From: Haloprofundus halophilus
GTDB taxonomy: Archaea; Halobacteriota; Halobacteria; Halobacteriales; Haloferacaceae
Reading direction: 5' to 3'
Assembly: GCF_003439925.1 (NCBI RefSeq)
Contig: NZ_QQRR01000001.1
Coordinates: forward strand, 1,178,001-1,242,000
Length of the DNA: 64,000 nt
Numbering within the stretch: the stretch's first letter is position 1; every line of letters starts with the position of its first letter. Shown piece by piece: positions 36,891 through 46,344 of this stretch. A program made the translations under genes and the position numbers. The notes below the pieces were generated by a model. That model saw only the letters and a program-made list of their open reading frames with translations. It did no database searches and was not told the DNA's origin.

Positions 36891-38796
36891 GCGGGTCTGT
36901 CGGGGGAGCGGACGGAGGCGGACCTGTCGGGGGCGCGGATGCGGGAGCGAGCGACGAGGCGGCGGACGCTCCCTCCTCGGTCCGGTTTTTCGCCACCAGA
37001 TACGACTCGAAGCCGCCGTTGTCGTAGACGCGGTCGACCGTCGAGCGGTTCTCGAGTCGTTGGAAATCCGCCGGGGTGTAGCGCCAGAACCCCCGGTAAC
37101 CGGGGTAGAACGTCGGGTTCTGTTGCCGGCCGAGTTCGGTGACGAGCAGGTACCGGTACTCCGGCGGACCGTCGGGAGGCGGCGCGCCGTAGGCGAAGTG
37201 CATCGGCGGGTTCGTCCCCTCCGAACGGATGTTCTCGGGGTCGTCGACCTCGTATTCGAGCATCTCCTGAAACCGCGACTGGGTCGTTCCGTACTCGTCG
37301 ATGAGCAGCGACTCGTTTCGGTGGTCGAGCACCCACTCCATCCCCTCGACTTCGCTCTGGGTTATCTGCCCGTTGGCACCGTTGGACAGCGGCGACGCGT
37401 ACAGCGAGAACACCGAGAGGAAGACGATGGCGGCGAAGCCGACCGAGAGCGCGCCGAGAAGCGTCGACCGCTGCCACGAACCGCTCGCTCGCGCCCACAG
37501 CGCCGACGCTCCGAACCCGACGAGTATCGGCGCGGTGAACCGAGCGTACCGAGAGATCCGGGTGAACCCGACCGTGAGGTCGACGAAGAACGCGAGCACC
37601 GAGAGGCCGGTGAACGCGGTGAACACCGCGAGGAAGAACAGCGAGACGTCGCTCAGTTCGGTGTCGCCGCGGAGCAGTCGCACCAGCAGGTAGCAGGCGA
37701 ACACCGCCCCGAAACTGACCAGCAGCCCGAAGACGCCGTAGGTGTACAAGCCGGTCTGGAGCAGGTCGACGAGGCGGGGCGTCGTCCGAGCGGCGGTGCC
37801 GCTCAGGTTTCCGAACTCGGAGGACTGGACCGCCTCGAGCCCGAGTAGGCGCGCGAAGACGAGGTACGTGCTCCCCGCGATGGACTCGTACGTGTAGTAC
37901 CACGCGAAGAAGAGCACGCCAGCGACGGTCCCGACCGCCAGCACCGGAACCGGCCGACCGCTCCGTCGAGCGGTGGCGCGCCCGTAGAGTTCCGGCGCTT
38001 TGGCGAGCGCGAACAGACCGAGGAGAAACAGCGTCGTGAGCGGGTGAAAGAAGACGACGCCGACGACCGAGAGCACGAGCAGCGACGCGTACCGCGTCCG
38101 TCGCTCCCACGCGCTCGTCCGGAACAGCAGCGCCAACACGAACGGAACGAAGGTGAACGCGAAGACGCTCGGCGAGAACATCACGTTCTCGAAGCCGAAC
38201 AGCGGGAGGTACGCCACCGGGAGAACGAACAGCACGTCGCGTCGCCGCTCGGTGACGGTGTCGAGCAGGAAGTAGAGGCCGCCGAGGTAGAACAGCGAGA
38301 AGAACGGCGGCAGCAGGTTCACGAGTTCGGCGGTGTCGAGCCCGGTGGCGTGCGAGAAGACGCCCGTGAGCGCGTTCAACCCCGGGTAGTAGTTCTCCGG
38401 GTCGAGTCGCCCGGTCTGTGCGAGACTGTCGACCATCCCGACGAACGACAGCATGTCACCTTTGCCGACGGCGAACAGTCGGTACCGGAGGTACGGCAGC
38501 GACAGCAACAGTCCGTTCGCGCCGAGGAGAAGCGCCACCCCGTATCGCCACCCGGGGCCGGTCGCCTCGTCGGCGTCCGCGTCGCCGCCGACGGCGACGG
38601 CGCGCAACACCAGCAGCTGTCCGACCACGAACGCACCGCAGATGGCGAGCCAGAACCAGACGGGGTACGCACCGTAGAGATGTATCTCGTACGCCGTCGC
38701 CGGCGGACCGACGGCGATGTACGCCCCGCAGAGTGCGAGCGAGGCTACACCGACGAGAGCGAGAAGTTTCGTCCGAAGCCGTCTCCGGTCGTCCAT
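36754..38796 (-). CDS. Large multi-membrane protein with low-complexity C-terminal tail
   Basis: 680 residues. About 12-14 membrane helices (residues 12-480) are followed by an exported domain of about 100 residues containing WVLDHRNESLLIDEYGTTQSR and ending GGFESYLVAKN. The overall layout resembles the protein at 13636 and DUF2206-type or GT-C transferases; the WWDYG motif of AglB is absent. The last 75 residues are a Pro/Ala/Ser-rich tail (TGPPPSAPPTDPPTSAP) read across the end of the convergent FemAB-like gene, so the natural stop may have been lost. Direct repeats around 36896-36950 underlie part of the tail. Possible polymerase or sugar transferase. Confidence 0.75.
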   Translation of the reverse strand: MDDRRRLRTKLLALVGVASLALCGAYIAVGPPATAYEIHLYGAYPVWFWLAICGAFVVGQLLVLRAVAVGGDADADEATGPGWRYGVALLLGANGLLLSLPYLRYRLFAVGKGDMLSFVGMVDSLAQTGRLDPENYYPGLNALTGVFSHATGLDTAELVNLLPPFFSLFYLGGLYFLLDTVTERRRDVLFVLPVAYLPLFGFENVMFSPSVFAFTFVPFVLALLFRTSAWERRTRYASLLVLSVVGVVFFHPLTTLFLLGLFALAKAPELYGRATARRSGRPVPVLAVGTVAGVLFFAWYYTYESIAGSTYLVFARLLGLEAVQSSEFGNLSGTAARTTPRLVDLLQTGLYTYGVFGLLVSFGAVFACYLLVRLLRGDTELSDVSLFFLAVFTAFTGLSVLAFFVDLTVGFTRISRYARFTAPILVGFGASALWARASGSWQRSTLLGALSVGFAAIVFLSVFSLYASPLSNGANGQITQSEVEGMEWVLDHRNESLLIDEYGTTQSRFQEMLEYEVDDPENIRSEGTNPPMHFAYGAPPPDGPPEYRYLLVTELGRQQNPTFYPGYRGFWRYTPADFQRLENRSTVDRVYDNGGFESYLVAKNRTEEGASAASSLAPASAPPTGPPPSAPPTDPPTSAPLEAGSPSDTGVDRAERRSSEPAHSRVPTTASGPRAHRSAP

Positions 38797-38953
38797 GTAC
38801 TGAGACTGCGTGCAACGCCGCGTGGCTTGTATGTTGTGTAGCGTTCACGGAGACGACAGGTCGGTATGCTCCGTTCGAACACGGTAATCACAGATTATCA
38901 GTCAGTCGAACAGCAAGGCGAGGCGGCCGGGGGCGTCGAGGGGCGAGTTCGCG

Positions 38954-39721
38954 TCACTCGACCGATATCTGTTCGACGTCGTCGCTCTCCGCGCCGGTTT
39001 CGACGTCGAGTTCGCCGCGGAGCAACTGTGTCGCTCTCTCGCGGTCCTCCGGGTAGCCGACGTCGACGCGCCAGCCTTTCAGGCGGAGCACGTCGATAGT
39101 GCGCCCGCTCTGGATGAGGAGGTTGATGGCGTCGCTGATCTCGTACTCGCCGCGTTCGGACGGTTGGACGAGGTGGCAGGCGTGGAAGATAGCCGGCGTG
39201 AACGTGTAGAAGCCGGTCATCACGAGGTTCGACTGCGGGTCCTCCGGTTTCTCGACGACGTCGGTTATCTCGCCGTACGGGTTCGTCCGACAGACGCCGT
39301 AGCGACTCGCCTCCTCCCACGGCACCTCCTCGACCAGAAACGCCGCGTCGGCGCGCTCCTCCTGCTGTCGCTTGACGACGTCCGAGAGGTTCGCCTGGAA
39401 GATGTTGTCGCCGAGCATCAGGATGAAGTCGTCGTCGATGTGCTCTTCGACCGTCAACAGCGCGTGCGCGAGTCCGTTCTGCTCGCGCTGGTGAGCGTAC
39501 GTGATGGGGATACCCTCGAAGCTATCGCCGTAGTGGCTGATGATCGCCTCCTTTCTGTAGCCGACGACGACGATGAACTCGTCTGCGCCGAGTTCGGCGA
39601 GCTGCTCGAAACAGTGCGTCAGGATAGGTTTGTCGTCGACCTCGACCATCCCCTTCGGCTTGTCGTCGGTCAGCGGCCGGAGTCGAGTCCCCTTCCCCGC
39701 CGCGAGTACTACTGCCTTCAT
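38954..39721 (-). CDS. aglF: Sugar nucleotidyltransferase, AglF-like (UTP/dTTP-glucose-1-phosphate)
   Basis: 255 residues. The N-terminal signature [24 protein letters not shown] is cut here to its hallmark G-x-G-T-R-L-R-P-L-T and the downstream [10 protein letters not shown] (metal and nucleotide binding) and [18 protein letters not shown] follow. The length matches haloarchaeal AglF, the glucose-1-phosphate uridylyltransferase of N-glycosylation, better than RmlA, though dTTP specificity cannot be excluded. Adjacent and divergent to aglM, which would use UDP-glucose. The short C-terminal acidic tail lacks the beta-helix seen in bifunctional GlmU-type enzymes. Confidence 0.8.
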   Translation of the reverse strand: MKAVVLAAGKGTRLRPLTDDKPKGMVEVDDKPILTHCFEQLAELGADEFIVVVGYRKEAIISHYGDSFEGIPITYAHQREQNGLAHALLTVEEHIDDDFILMLGDNIFQANLSDVVKRQQEERADAAFLVEEVPWEEASRYGVCRTNPYGEITDVVEKPEDPQSNLVMTGFYTFTPAIFHACHLVQPSERGEYEISDAINLLIQSGRTIDVLRLKGWRVDVGYPEDRERATQLLRGELDVETGAESDDVEQISVE

Positions 39722-39745
39722 ACCGAGACTATGCGACGCCGAACG

Positions 39746-39755
39746 GTATTACTAT
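39746..39755 (-). promoter_or_regulatory. TATA box for the aglF-like gene
   Basis: On the minus strand this reads TATAGTAATA, 25-34 bases upstream of the ATG at 39721. Confidence 0.5.
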
Positions 39756-39849
39756 ACGGTCGCTACGGCTCGCAGAAACTAGCTCTGGTTGATACAATCT
39801 CTCACAGAACATCAACAAGTGATGACAGTTCGCTGGACGAACATCTGTT

Positions 39850-39856
39850 TTTATAT
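39850..39856 (+). promoter_or_regulatory. TATA box for aglM
   Basis: TTTATAT lies 25-31 bases before the ATG at 39881. It supports this start rather than the upstream frame opening at 39164, which overlaps aglF. Confidence 0.6.
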
Positions 39857-39880
39857 CCGCGTCCCCGGCAGTTTCCCACG

Positions 39881-41173
39881 ATGCAGGTCACCGTCATCGG
39901 CAGCGGCTACGTGGGGACGACGCTGGCGGCGTGTCTCGCCGAACTCGGACACGACGTGACGAACGTCGACATCGACGAGGAGGTCGTCGCGGCCATCGAG
40001 GGCGGCGTCGCCCCGATTCACGAACAGGGGCTGGACGAACTCGTCGCCGAGCACGGCGGCGAAACGCTCCGAGCAACGACGGATTACGCGGCCGCCGCGC
40101 GGGCCAAGGTCGTCTTTATCGCGCTTCCGACGCCGACGGACGCCGAGGGACGAATCGACACCTCGATAATCACGGCGGGCGCGGAGCGACTCGGCGAAGC
40201 CTTGGCGGAGAGCGAGGAGCCGCCGTTGGTCGTCGTCAAGAGCACCGTCGTCCCGGGGACGACCGAGAACGAACTGATTCCGGCGCTCGAACGCGGGTCG
40301 GGGCTGACCGCCGGCGAGGGGTTCGACGTGGCGGTCAACCCGGAGTTCCTCCGCGAGGGGACGGCCGTCGACGACTTCCTCCACCCCGACAAGGTCGTGT
40401 TCGGCGCGTCGAGCGCGCGCGCGTACGAAACACTCGACGAGTTGTACGACCCGCTGTTCGCACAGACCGACACCGCGGTGGTCCGGACCGGCGTCCGGGA
40501 GGCCGAGATGATAAAGTACGCCAACAACGCCTTCCTCGCCTCGAAGATCAGCCTCATCAACGAACTGGGGAACATCTGCAAGGAGTTCGGCGTCGACGCC
40601 TACGAAGTCTCCGACGCCATCGGCCTCGACGACCGAATCGGGCCGCAGTTCCTCCGCAGCGGCGTCGGGTGGGGCGGGTCGTGTTTCCCGAAGGACGTCG
40701 CCGCGCTCATCGCCGCCGCCCGGGACGTCGGCTACGACCCGGAACTGCTCGACGCGGTCGTCGGCGTGAACGACCGCCAGCCCGAGCGGTTGCTCTCGCT
40801 TCTCGACGACCACGTCGACGTCGCCGGCGAGCGGGTCGCCGTGCTCGGCCTCGCGTTCAAATCCGGCACCGACGACGTTCGTAGTTCGCGGGCCATCCCG
40901 ACCATCCGGGGACTGCTCGACCGCGGCGCGACCGTCGTCGGCTACGACCCCGTCGCAACGGAGAACATGCGGGCGGAGTTCCCCGACATCGAATACGCCG
41001 ACAGCGCGGCCGAGGCGCTTGCGGGTGCGACCGCCGCCGTCGTCGTCACCGATTGGGACGAGTTCGCGGCGCTCGACGAGGAGTTCGACGCGATGGAGCG
41101 GCCGGTCGTCGTCGACGGCCGCCGCGTCGTCGAGCGGCGAGACGGTATCGAGTACGAGGGGCTCACCTGGTAG
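39881..41173 (+). CDS. aglM: UDP-glucose 6-dehydrogenase (AglM-like)
   Basis: 430 residues. The enzyme oxidises UDP-glucose to UDP-glucuronate using NAD. It has the Rossmann motif [14 protein letters not shown], the [11 protein letters not shown] segment, the [21 protein letters not shown] helix and the catalytic cysteine in [10 protein letters not shown] (C268). A C-terminal UDP-binding domain has [18 protein letters not shown]. The start at 39881 was chosen from the TATA box and from the Rossmann motif beginning at residue 3. With the divergent aglF-like gene it forms a UDP-GlcA supply module, implying that the island makes a glycan containing uronic acid. Confidence 0.92.
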   Translation: MQVTVIGSGYVGTTLAACLAELGHDVTNVDIDEEVVAAIEGGVAPIHEQGLDELVAEHGGETLRATTDYAAAARAKVVFIALPTPTDAEGRIDTSIITAGAERLGEALAESEEPPLVVVKSTVVPGTTENELIPALERGSGLTAGEGFDVAVNPEFLREGTAVDDFLHPDKVVFGASSARAYETLDELYDPLFAQTDTAVVRTGVREAEMIKYANNAFLASKISLINELGNICKEFGVDAYEVSDAIGLDDRIGPQFLRSGVGWGGSCFPKDVAALIAAARDVGYDPELLDAVVGVNDRQPERLLSLLDDHVDVAGERVAVLGLAFKSGTDDVRSSRAIPTIRGLLDRGATVVGYDPVATENMRAEFPDIEYADSAAEALAGATAAVVVTDWDEFAALDEEFDAMERPVVVDGRRVVERRDGIEYEGLTW

Positions 41174-41242
41174 TCGGGCGCAGAAAAACGGGACCGCGAG
41201 GAAGCACACGAACCGAGGGTCGACGGGGCGCGGCGGGCGTCG

Positions 41243-42205
41243 TTACGCGCCGTAGCCGTCCGCGCCGTAGCGACCTTCGCCGTAGAACGTCTCGACGTCG
41301 TCGCCTTCGACGACGGCGTAGCCGACCGTCTCCGGCTTGTGCCACTGTTCGTCGTCGACGCTTCCCTCCTCTTCGACTCGAATCTCGACGCTCGTGCGCG
41401 TGAGGTTGCGGTAGCGGAGCGTGCACGGGTTGTTGCCGTTGAACGTCTCCACGTCGGCGACGAAGACGGGGTTGTCGTACGACTCGTCGAACTCGACGGT
41501 CTGCCAGCGGTGGTCGACGTCGGCCGCGTGGCCGGCCTCGAACGGCGCGCCGCTGATCGTTCCGGTGCCGGGTTCGATGGCGACGTAGCCGACGACTTCG
41601 TCGTGGTGCCAGCCGTCGGCTCCTTCCTCCTCCTGGAGACGCGTCGCAAACCGGCGTTTCGAGACGTTGCAGTTCCGCGAGACGACCGCCTGCCACCCGT
41701 CCGTGGACTGCGGCTGCGTGAGGACGACCGGTCGCTTGGCGAACGGTTCGTCGAACGAGACGCCGGTCCACTTCGTCGCGGCGCTGACGGTGCCCGCTTC
41801 GACGTGGAGGCCCTCGACTACGGGCGCTCCCGCCTCGACGACGAGGCTGCCGACGACTTCCTCGACGTGCGGACCGTCGAGGTAGTTCCACTCCTGAACG
41901 CGGTAGTCGAACGACTCACCGTCGACCTCCTGAAGCCGCGAGGTCGCCGGTTGGTAGCCGTTCGCCGAGACCGGGAGCGCGACCACGACGGGGCTGGAGT
42001 ACGAGGAGTCGAACGCCTGCGTGTCCCACTGGTGCGTCGCAGTGAGACGGTGGGCTTCGATGTTCGGTGCGGAGGCTGCACTCGCGCGCTGCGCGGCGGC
42101 TTGGGTGCCGGCGACGCCGAGGACGAGCGAGGCTTTGAGGACGCCACGTCGGGTGTAGCGGGACTTTGAGCGGGCGGCTTCGGTCGAGGTGTCGGACTTT
42201 CTCAT
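41243..42205 (-). CDS. Tat-exported protein with three H-type-lectin-like repeats
   Basis: 320 residues. The Tat signal is YTRRGVLKA (R19-R20), cleaved near ASA (about 43). The rest is three repeats of about 85 residues. Each has a Trp-x-x-FDxSY/PF strand, a P-V-V/F-V block, an R-L-Q-E or R-x-R-x-E strand, and an H-x-x-E-V-V-G-Y-V/A-V/A-x-E-x-G ending (repeats roughly 50-127, 128-210 and 215-302). The pattern recalls H-type lectin domains that bind GalNAc/amino sugars. Probably a secreted glycan-binding protein. Upstream TATA-like TTATATAAC near 42246-42254. Confidence 0.75.
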   Translation of the reverse strand: MRKSDTSTEAARSKSRYTRRGVLKASLVLGVAGTQAAAQRASAASAPNIEAHRLTATHQWDTQAFDSSYSSPVVVALPVSANGYQPATSRLQEVDGESFDYRVQEWNYLDGPHVEEVVGSLVVEAGAPVVEGLHVEAGTVSAATKWTGVSFDEPFAKRPVVLTQPQSTDGWQAVVSRNCNVSKRRFATRLQEEEGADGWHHDEVVGYVAIEPGTGTISGAPFEAGHAADVDHRWQTVEFDESYDNPVFVADVETFNGNNPCTLRYRNLTRTSVEIRVEEEGSVDDEQWHKPETVGYAVVEGDDVETFYGEGRYGADGYGA

Positions 42206-42823
42206 TTCGAGTTCCCTCTGTTCAGTAGTACAGTCAGATGACCGGTTATATAACTTTCTAATTAATTAAGTGTGAGTGGACTTACGCTAGTCGGGGAACT
42301 ACTGACAGGGACTAATATCACCTCTAACGCTCGTTAAATCGGTTTTCAGACACCCCGTGTATGATATGAAATCTGGTAATTCTCACAGATTAGGTGTGAT
42401 AGAGAAGTAATATATCAGAATCAGCACCCAAATTGCCGCCCGGGACGACCCGTGTCCGGAGGCGTCGAAAACGGTTGTCCGGAGAAGACTCTCCAATCTG
42501 GACGAACGTAGCGGCCAACTACTGACAGTAGGCGTCGAAAACGAGCAGCGACGGCGTCAGACTCGGTCAGGTTCGGACGCGAAACAGTCCAGTAGCGCTC
42601 CACTAGCGACGATAGTACAGCACCTAGGCACGGGAACGAATCCGCTACCCGGTTCGGAAGACGGAGCGTCAGCGGCGAAGAACGTCACTGCGTAGGTGTG
42701 GGCGTTTCGTGTGTCAGACGATTCGTCGAAATAGAAACGAGTCGGCCGAGAAACACCTACTCTCGGATAGCCAGAATATACTAAACCCGGATAGTTCCGT
42801 CTGTCCCGTCGGTGCGAAAGTGC
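42206..42823. other. Divergent intergenic region with short direct repeats
   Basis: No supported gene in about 620 bases. The stretch from 42240 to 42420 is AT-rich and contains promoters at both ends: TTATATAAC near 42246 for the lectin-like gene and ATATACTAAAC near 42777 for the repeat protein. A 14-base direct repeat AGGCGTCGAAAACG occurs at 42460-42473 and 42530-42543, and AACTACTGACAG occurs twice (about 42297 and 42518). These may be regulatory or remnants of rearrangement. Confidence 0.5.
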
Positions 42824-44143
42824 ATGACACGAGAGAATCAGACCCGAAGACGGTTTCTCGCGGGGAGCGCGGCGACACTCGGTTCGCTGTCACTACTGGC
42901 GGGCGGTGCGGGTGCGCAGGCGTCGACGCGCACTATCGCCGTCGTCAACGCGACCGGTGGCGGGCCGGCGAAGTACCGATTCAGCGTCGACGGCGACGTC
43001 GAGAAGGCGACGGACACCGGCGGGGCGCCGAACCAGTTCGCCTCGCTCGACGACGACGACACACTGAGCGATGCCACCGCGGAGGGGCGCGTCTACGGTG
43101 GCGCGGACGCGTACCAGTTCGCCGGAACGGTCACGAGCCTGGTCGTCGAGGGCGGCGCGGACGTCTACGTCGACGGCGAAGCGGTCGACCCCGACGAGTT
43201 TCCCGCGCCGGGCGTTCTCGCTATCACCGGCGACGGCGAGTACGCGTTCGCCGTCGACGGGAACGTCGAGAAGACGACGCTGACCGGCGACGCGGACGTC
43301 CCGCCCGCGTCGCTCAACGACGCCGACAGCGTGGAGGGAGGGTCCGTCGACGGGTCGGTGTTCGGCGGCACCGACGCCTACGTCGTCGACGGCGACATCG
43401 CCGAGTTCGACCTCGACGGCGGACTGACGGGGTATCTCGACGGGGACGTGTACACTGGTCCCGCGGACGGGCGCGGCGACGCCGAGAGCGCCGAAGACGG
43501 CGGCGGCGACGCCGCCGGTGACGACGGCGACGCCGACGAGGGGGGCGAGGCCCCGTCGACACCCGAACTCGTCTTTCCGGACTGCACCAGCGTCCGGGTC
43601 ACGGGCGCGTTCGAGTCGGCGTCGCTGGAGGTGCTCGTCGAGGACGACGACCCCGAGACGACGCCGATGGAGCAGGTGTACGAGTACGACAACGCCGACG
43701 GGGCGACGGAGGCCACAGTCGCGGTTCCCGACGGGGAGTTCGGCCCCTATCAGGTCGTCGAGGCCGCCTCGGTCACCTACGGCGACGGCGAGGAGACACG
43801 TGCGGTCAATCCCGAGGCCGACGCCTGCCGCGAGGAGACGTTCCCCGCGGTTCGGGACGTCGAGTTCCTCGACTGCACCAGTGTCCGGGTCGCGGGCGCG
43901 TTCGAGGAGCTCTCCATCGAGGTGCTCGTCCAGGACGACGTGCCGCCGACCACGCCGATGGAACAGGTGTACACGGTCGAAGGCGACGGCTCCGAGGAGA
44001 CGACGGCGAGCGTCCCCGACGACGAGTTCGGCCCCTACCAAGTCGCCGAGCGAGCGACGGTCGTCTACCCGGACGGCGAGCGGCTCGACGTGACGAATCC
44101 GAGCGCAGATAGATGCCGTGACGAGACGTTCTCGGGGGCGTGA
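42824..44143 (+). CDS. Tat-exported tandem-repeat protein (surface repeat family, copy 1)
   Basis: 439 residues from the ATG at 42824. The Tat signal is QTRRRFLAG. Two N-terminal repeats (about 35-125 and 126-215) carry F-x-V-D-G-D-V-E-K and V-x-G-x-V-x-G-G-x-D-A-Y patterns. An acidic Ala/Asp/Gly linker follows. Two C-terminal modules (about 250-345 and 346-438) each have F-x-D-C-T-S-V-R-V-x-G-A-F and a second cysteine in A-D-A/R-C-R-E/D-E-T-F, probably one disulfide per module. The N-terminal repeat also occurs in the GH16 enzyme at 6736. Function unknown, likely at the cell surface with polysaccharide. Confidence 0.75.
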   Translation: MTRENQTRRRFLAGSAATLGSLSLLAGGAGAQASTRTIAVVNATGGGPAKYRFSVDGDVEKATDTGGAPNQFASLDDDDTLSDATAEGRVYGGADAYQFAGTVTSLVVEGGADVYVDGEAVDPDEFPAPGVLAITGDGEYAFAVDGNVEKTTLTGDADVPPASLNDADSVEGGSVDGSVFGGTDAYVVDGDIAEFDLDGGLTGYLDGDVYTGPADGRGDAESAEDGGGDAAGDDGDADEGGEAPSTPELVFPDCTSVRVTGAFESASLEVLVEDDDPETTPMEQVYEYDNADGATEATVAVPDGEFGPYQVVEAASVTYGDGEETRAVNPEADACREETFPAVRDVEFLDCTSVRVAGAFEELSIEVLVQDDVPPTTPMEQVYTVEGDGSEETTASVPDDEFGPYQVAERATVVYPDGERLDVTNPSADRCRDETFSGA

Positions 44144-44404
44144 AAGTCACTGCAACGCGACGTAACCGCCGATTGTCCGACCGAAGCCGTCGGTTGAGCC
44201 CGTCTGTCGGTGCCGGCGACGGGGCGTGTCCGGCGATAATCGCGCTGTTACTGCTCTCTTCGGACGGCCAACGACGGGTTGTCGACCGGCCGGATTCGGT
44301 AACGTTCACGGTGTTCTGATAGTCAGATAAATACACAAGTATACCTGCCTGAAAAAAGCTTAAGATGCAACTCAATGAGGCCTTAGCCGGAAGCGGAGAA
44401 ATCA

Positions 44405-45430
44405 ATGAAGGAAACACATACAAGCCGCCGTACGTTCCTCGCTGGCAGTCTCGCGACCCTCGGCGCAACCACGGCAACCATGACCGTTCGAGCACAGCAA
44501 TCTGAGTGGAAGCACGTCGTCGTCTCGGGCACCCCGGGTGCCGGGCCGGTCCGGTACGAACTGGAGGCGACCGACACGCTCGAAAAGACCACCGAGACGG
44601 GCGGAGCGCCCGTCGACGGCGCGTCGGTCAACGCGAACGACGTGCTCGAAGGGAGCTTCGCCAGCGGCGTCGTCGTCGGCGGCGTCGACGCCTACCGTTA
44701 CCGGGGCGACCTGACGCTGCTGTCGGTCGACGGCGACGCGACCGTCTACCTGGACGGAACGCAGACGGACCCCGACAGCGTCGGTGAGAACTACGACTAC
44801 CTCGCCATCGTCGGCGACGGCTCGAAGGCCGACTACAGTTTCGAAGTCGACGGCGACGTCGCCAAGACGAACATGACCGGCGGCGCACCGACCCGCTACG
44901 CCTCCGTACAGAGCGGCGACGGCGTCGACACCGGGTCGGTCAGCGGGTCGGTGTTCGGCGGTGCCGACGCCTTCCGGGTCGCCGGCGACATCACCGGGTT
45001 CGACCTCTCGGGCGGCGCGGCGTATCTCAACGGACAGGAGTACACCGGACCGAGCGGCGGAGACGGTTCCGGCGGAGGCGAAGGCGACAGCCGCGGGCAG
45101 ACGAGCGACGGCTCGGAACCGGGCGTGGAGTTCGTCGACTGCACCACGGTCGAAGTGACTGGCAGTTTCGACCAGGTGTCGCTGTCGGTGCTCGCCTCCG
45201 ACGGCGGGTGCGGCCCCGGACCGCGCTTCAGCGAACAGGAGTACGTCTTCGGTCTGAACGCCGACGAGGTCGTCGAGGGAACGACCACCATCTCGCTCCC
45301 GAGCGGCTACTTCGCGGCGTACCAGGTCGTCGAGTCCGCTACGGCGGAGGGAACCAGTTCGATGTCCGTGTCGAACCCGGACGCCGACGCCTGCCGCGCC
45401 GAGATGGAGTCGCAGTTCGAGGACTGCTAG
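44405..45430 (+). CDS. Tat-exported tandem-repeat protein (surface repeat family, copy 2)
   Basis: 341 residues. Tat signal TSRRTFLAG. Same architecture as the gene 260 bases upstream but with one C-terminal cysteine module: two beta repeats (about 35-125 and 126-215, e.g. SVFGGADAFRVAGDI), an acidic Gly/Ser linker, then FVDCTTVEVTGSFDQVSLSVL with further cysteines GGCGPG and ADACRAEM. The pair arose by tandem duplication. TATA-like GCTTAAGA near 44358-44365 suggests its own promoter. Confidence 0.75.
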   Translation: MKETHTSRRTFLAGSLATLGATTATMTVRAQQSEWKHVVVSGTPGAGPVRYELEATDTLEKTTETGGAPVDGASVNANDVLEGSFASGVVVGGVDAYRYRGDLTLLSVDGDATVYLDGTQTDPDSVGENYDYLAIVGDGSKADYSFEVDGDVAKTNMTGGAPTRYASVQSGDGVDTGSVSGSVFGGADAFRVAGDITGFDLSGGAAYLNGQEYTGPSGGDGSGGGEGDSRGQTSDGSEPGVEFVDCTTVEVTGSFDQVSLSVLASDGGCGPGPRFSEQEYVFGLNADEVVEGTTTISLPSGYFAAYQVVESATAEGTSSMSVSNPDADACRAEMESQFEDC

Positions 45431-45452
45431 TCGGTCGAACCGGTCCAACCGG

Positions 45453-46187
45453 TCAATCGCTCGCGGTCGTCTCCAAGTCGGTCCGGGCGCGCCGTAAGAT
45501 GCCCTCCCAGACGTCGAACAGCGCGCTGTCGAGTTCGTAGGCGCGGTTTATCTTCCCGACCCACTCGTCGTCGGCGAACAGCAGCGCTTGGAACCGACGA
45601 ACGTCCGGCGAGAGCGACTCCCGCCGACCGGTGTAGTAGGCGACGCTCTCCTCGCGCGTCCGAGCGAGCAACTCGGGCGGCACCTCGATACCCGACTCGC
45701 GGGCGACGGAGGCGAACCACTCGAGGTGGAGTATCGCGTCCGCGAGGACGAACCGCTCGACGAACCCCGAGACGTGCGAGAGCGCGGGTCTGCCCTCCAC
45801 CAACACGTCGCCGGGCGTGCTGTACTGCGGAACGGTGACGTGCGGGAGGGCGCTCGCGTACGTGCGCGATATCCGCGTGAGTCGGTGCTCCGCGAGCGCG
45901 TTCGGTCCCGCTAACGCGAGTTCGTACCACAGCGGCAGCCACTCGCAGAACGGGTCGCAGAACGCGGCGTCGGCCAGCAGCGTCGCCGCGATGGAACGGG
46001 CGACGCTCGGCTCGACGTCGGTTCGGTTCGCCCGCATCGCGTCGACACCCGCCGCCGCCTCCTCGTGGAACCGACCGCAGTCGAACGCCATGCCCTCCGC
46101 GACGCGGGCGACGTAGTCGGCACCGATTCGGTACCAGTCGGCGAAGTCCTCGGCCGTTCGCAGCGTCGCGAGTCGGAAGACGGTCAC
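45453..46187 (-). CDS. Uncharacterised helical protein
   Basis: 244 residues from a GTG at 46187; a longer frame continues to 46631 but crosses a tandem repeat and is unconserved. The protein is mostly helical and Ala/Glu/Arg-rich, with CDPFCEWLPLWYELAL and WEGILRRAR. No motif, signal peptide or membrane helix is recognised. It is convergent with the surface repeat gene by a 22-base gap. I cannot assign a function. The GTG start is the most upstream good candidate before the repeat, but an internal start is possible. Confidence 0.6.
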   Translation of the reverse strand: MTVFRLATLRTAEDFADWYRIGADYVARVAEGMAFDCGRFHEEAAAGVDAMRANRTDVEPSVARSIAATLLADAAFCDPFCEWLPLWYELALAGPNALAEHRLTRISRTYASALPHVTVPQYSTPGDVLVEGRPALSHVSGFVERFVLADAILHLEWFASVARESGIEVPPELLARTREESVAYYTGRRESLSPDVRRFQALLFADDEWVGKINRAYELDSALFDVWEGILRRARTDLETTASD

Positions 46188-46190
46188 ACC

Positions 46191-46273
46191 GCGAGTAGGG
46201 ACCGCCGCGACATGAACGGACGCATTCGGCGAGTAGGGGCCGCCGCGACGTGAACGGACGCATTCGGCGAGTA
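46191..46273. repeat. 38-bp tandem repeat, about 2.2 copies
   Basis: GCGAGTAGGG begins at 46191 and 46229, and a third partial copy (GCGAGTA) begins at 46267. The two full units differ at a few positions (ACCGCCGCGACAT versus GCCGCCGCGACGT). They sit between two divergent genes, immediately upstream of the GTG at 46187. Confidence 0.85.
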
Positions 46274-46344
46274 TCGACGAGCGCGACTGTCCGGACGGTC
46301 GACCGGTGCGCGAAACTATAGCCGACGCCGTGGCACGAACCCCG

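Noticed and set aside
2642-46000. Archaeosortase or PGF-CTERM sorted proteins in the polysaccharide island
   Set aside because: None of the membrane proteins shows the short eight-helix form with the Cys/Arg/His pattern of archaeosortase, and no exported protein ends in a PGF motif followed by a helix and basic tail.
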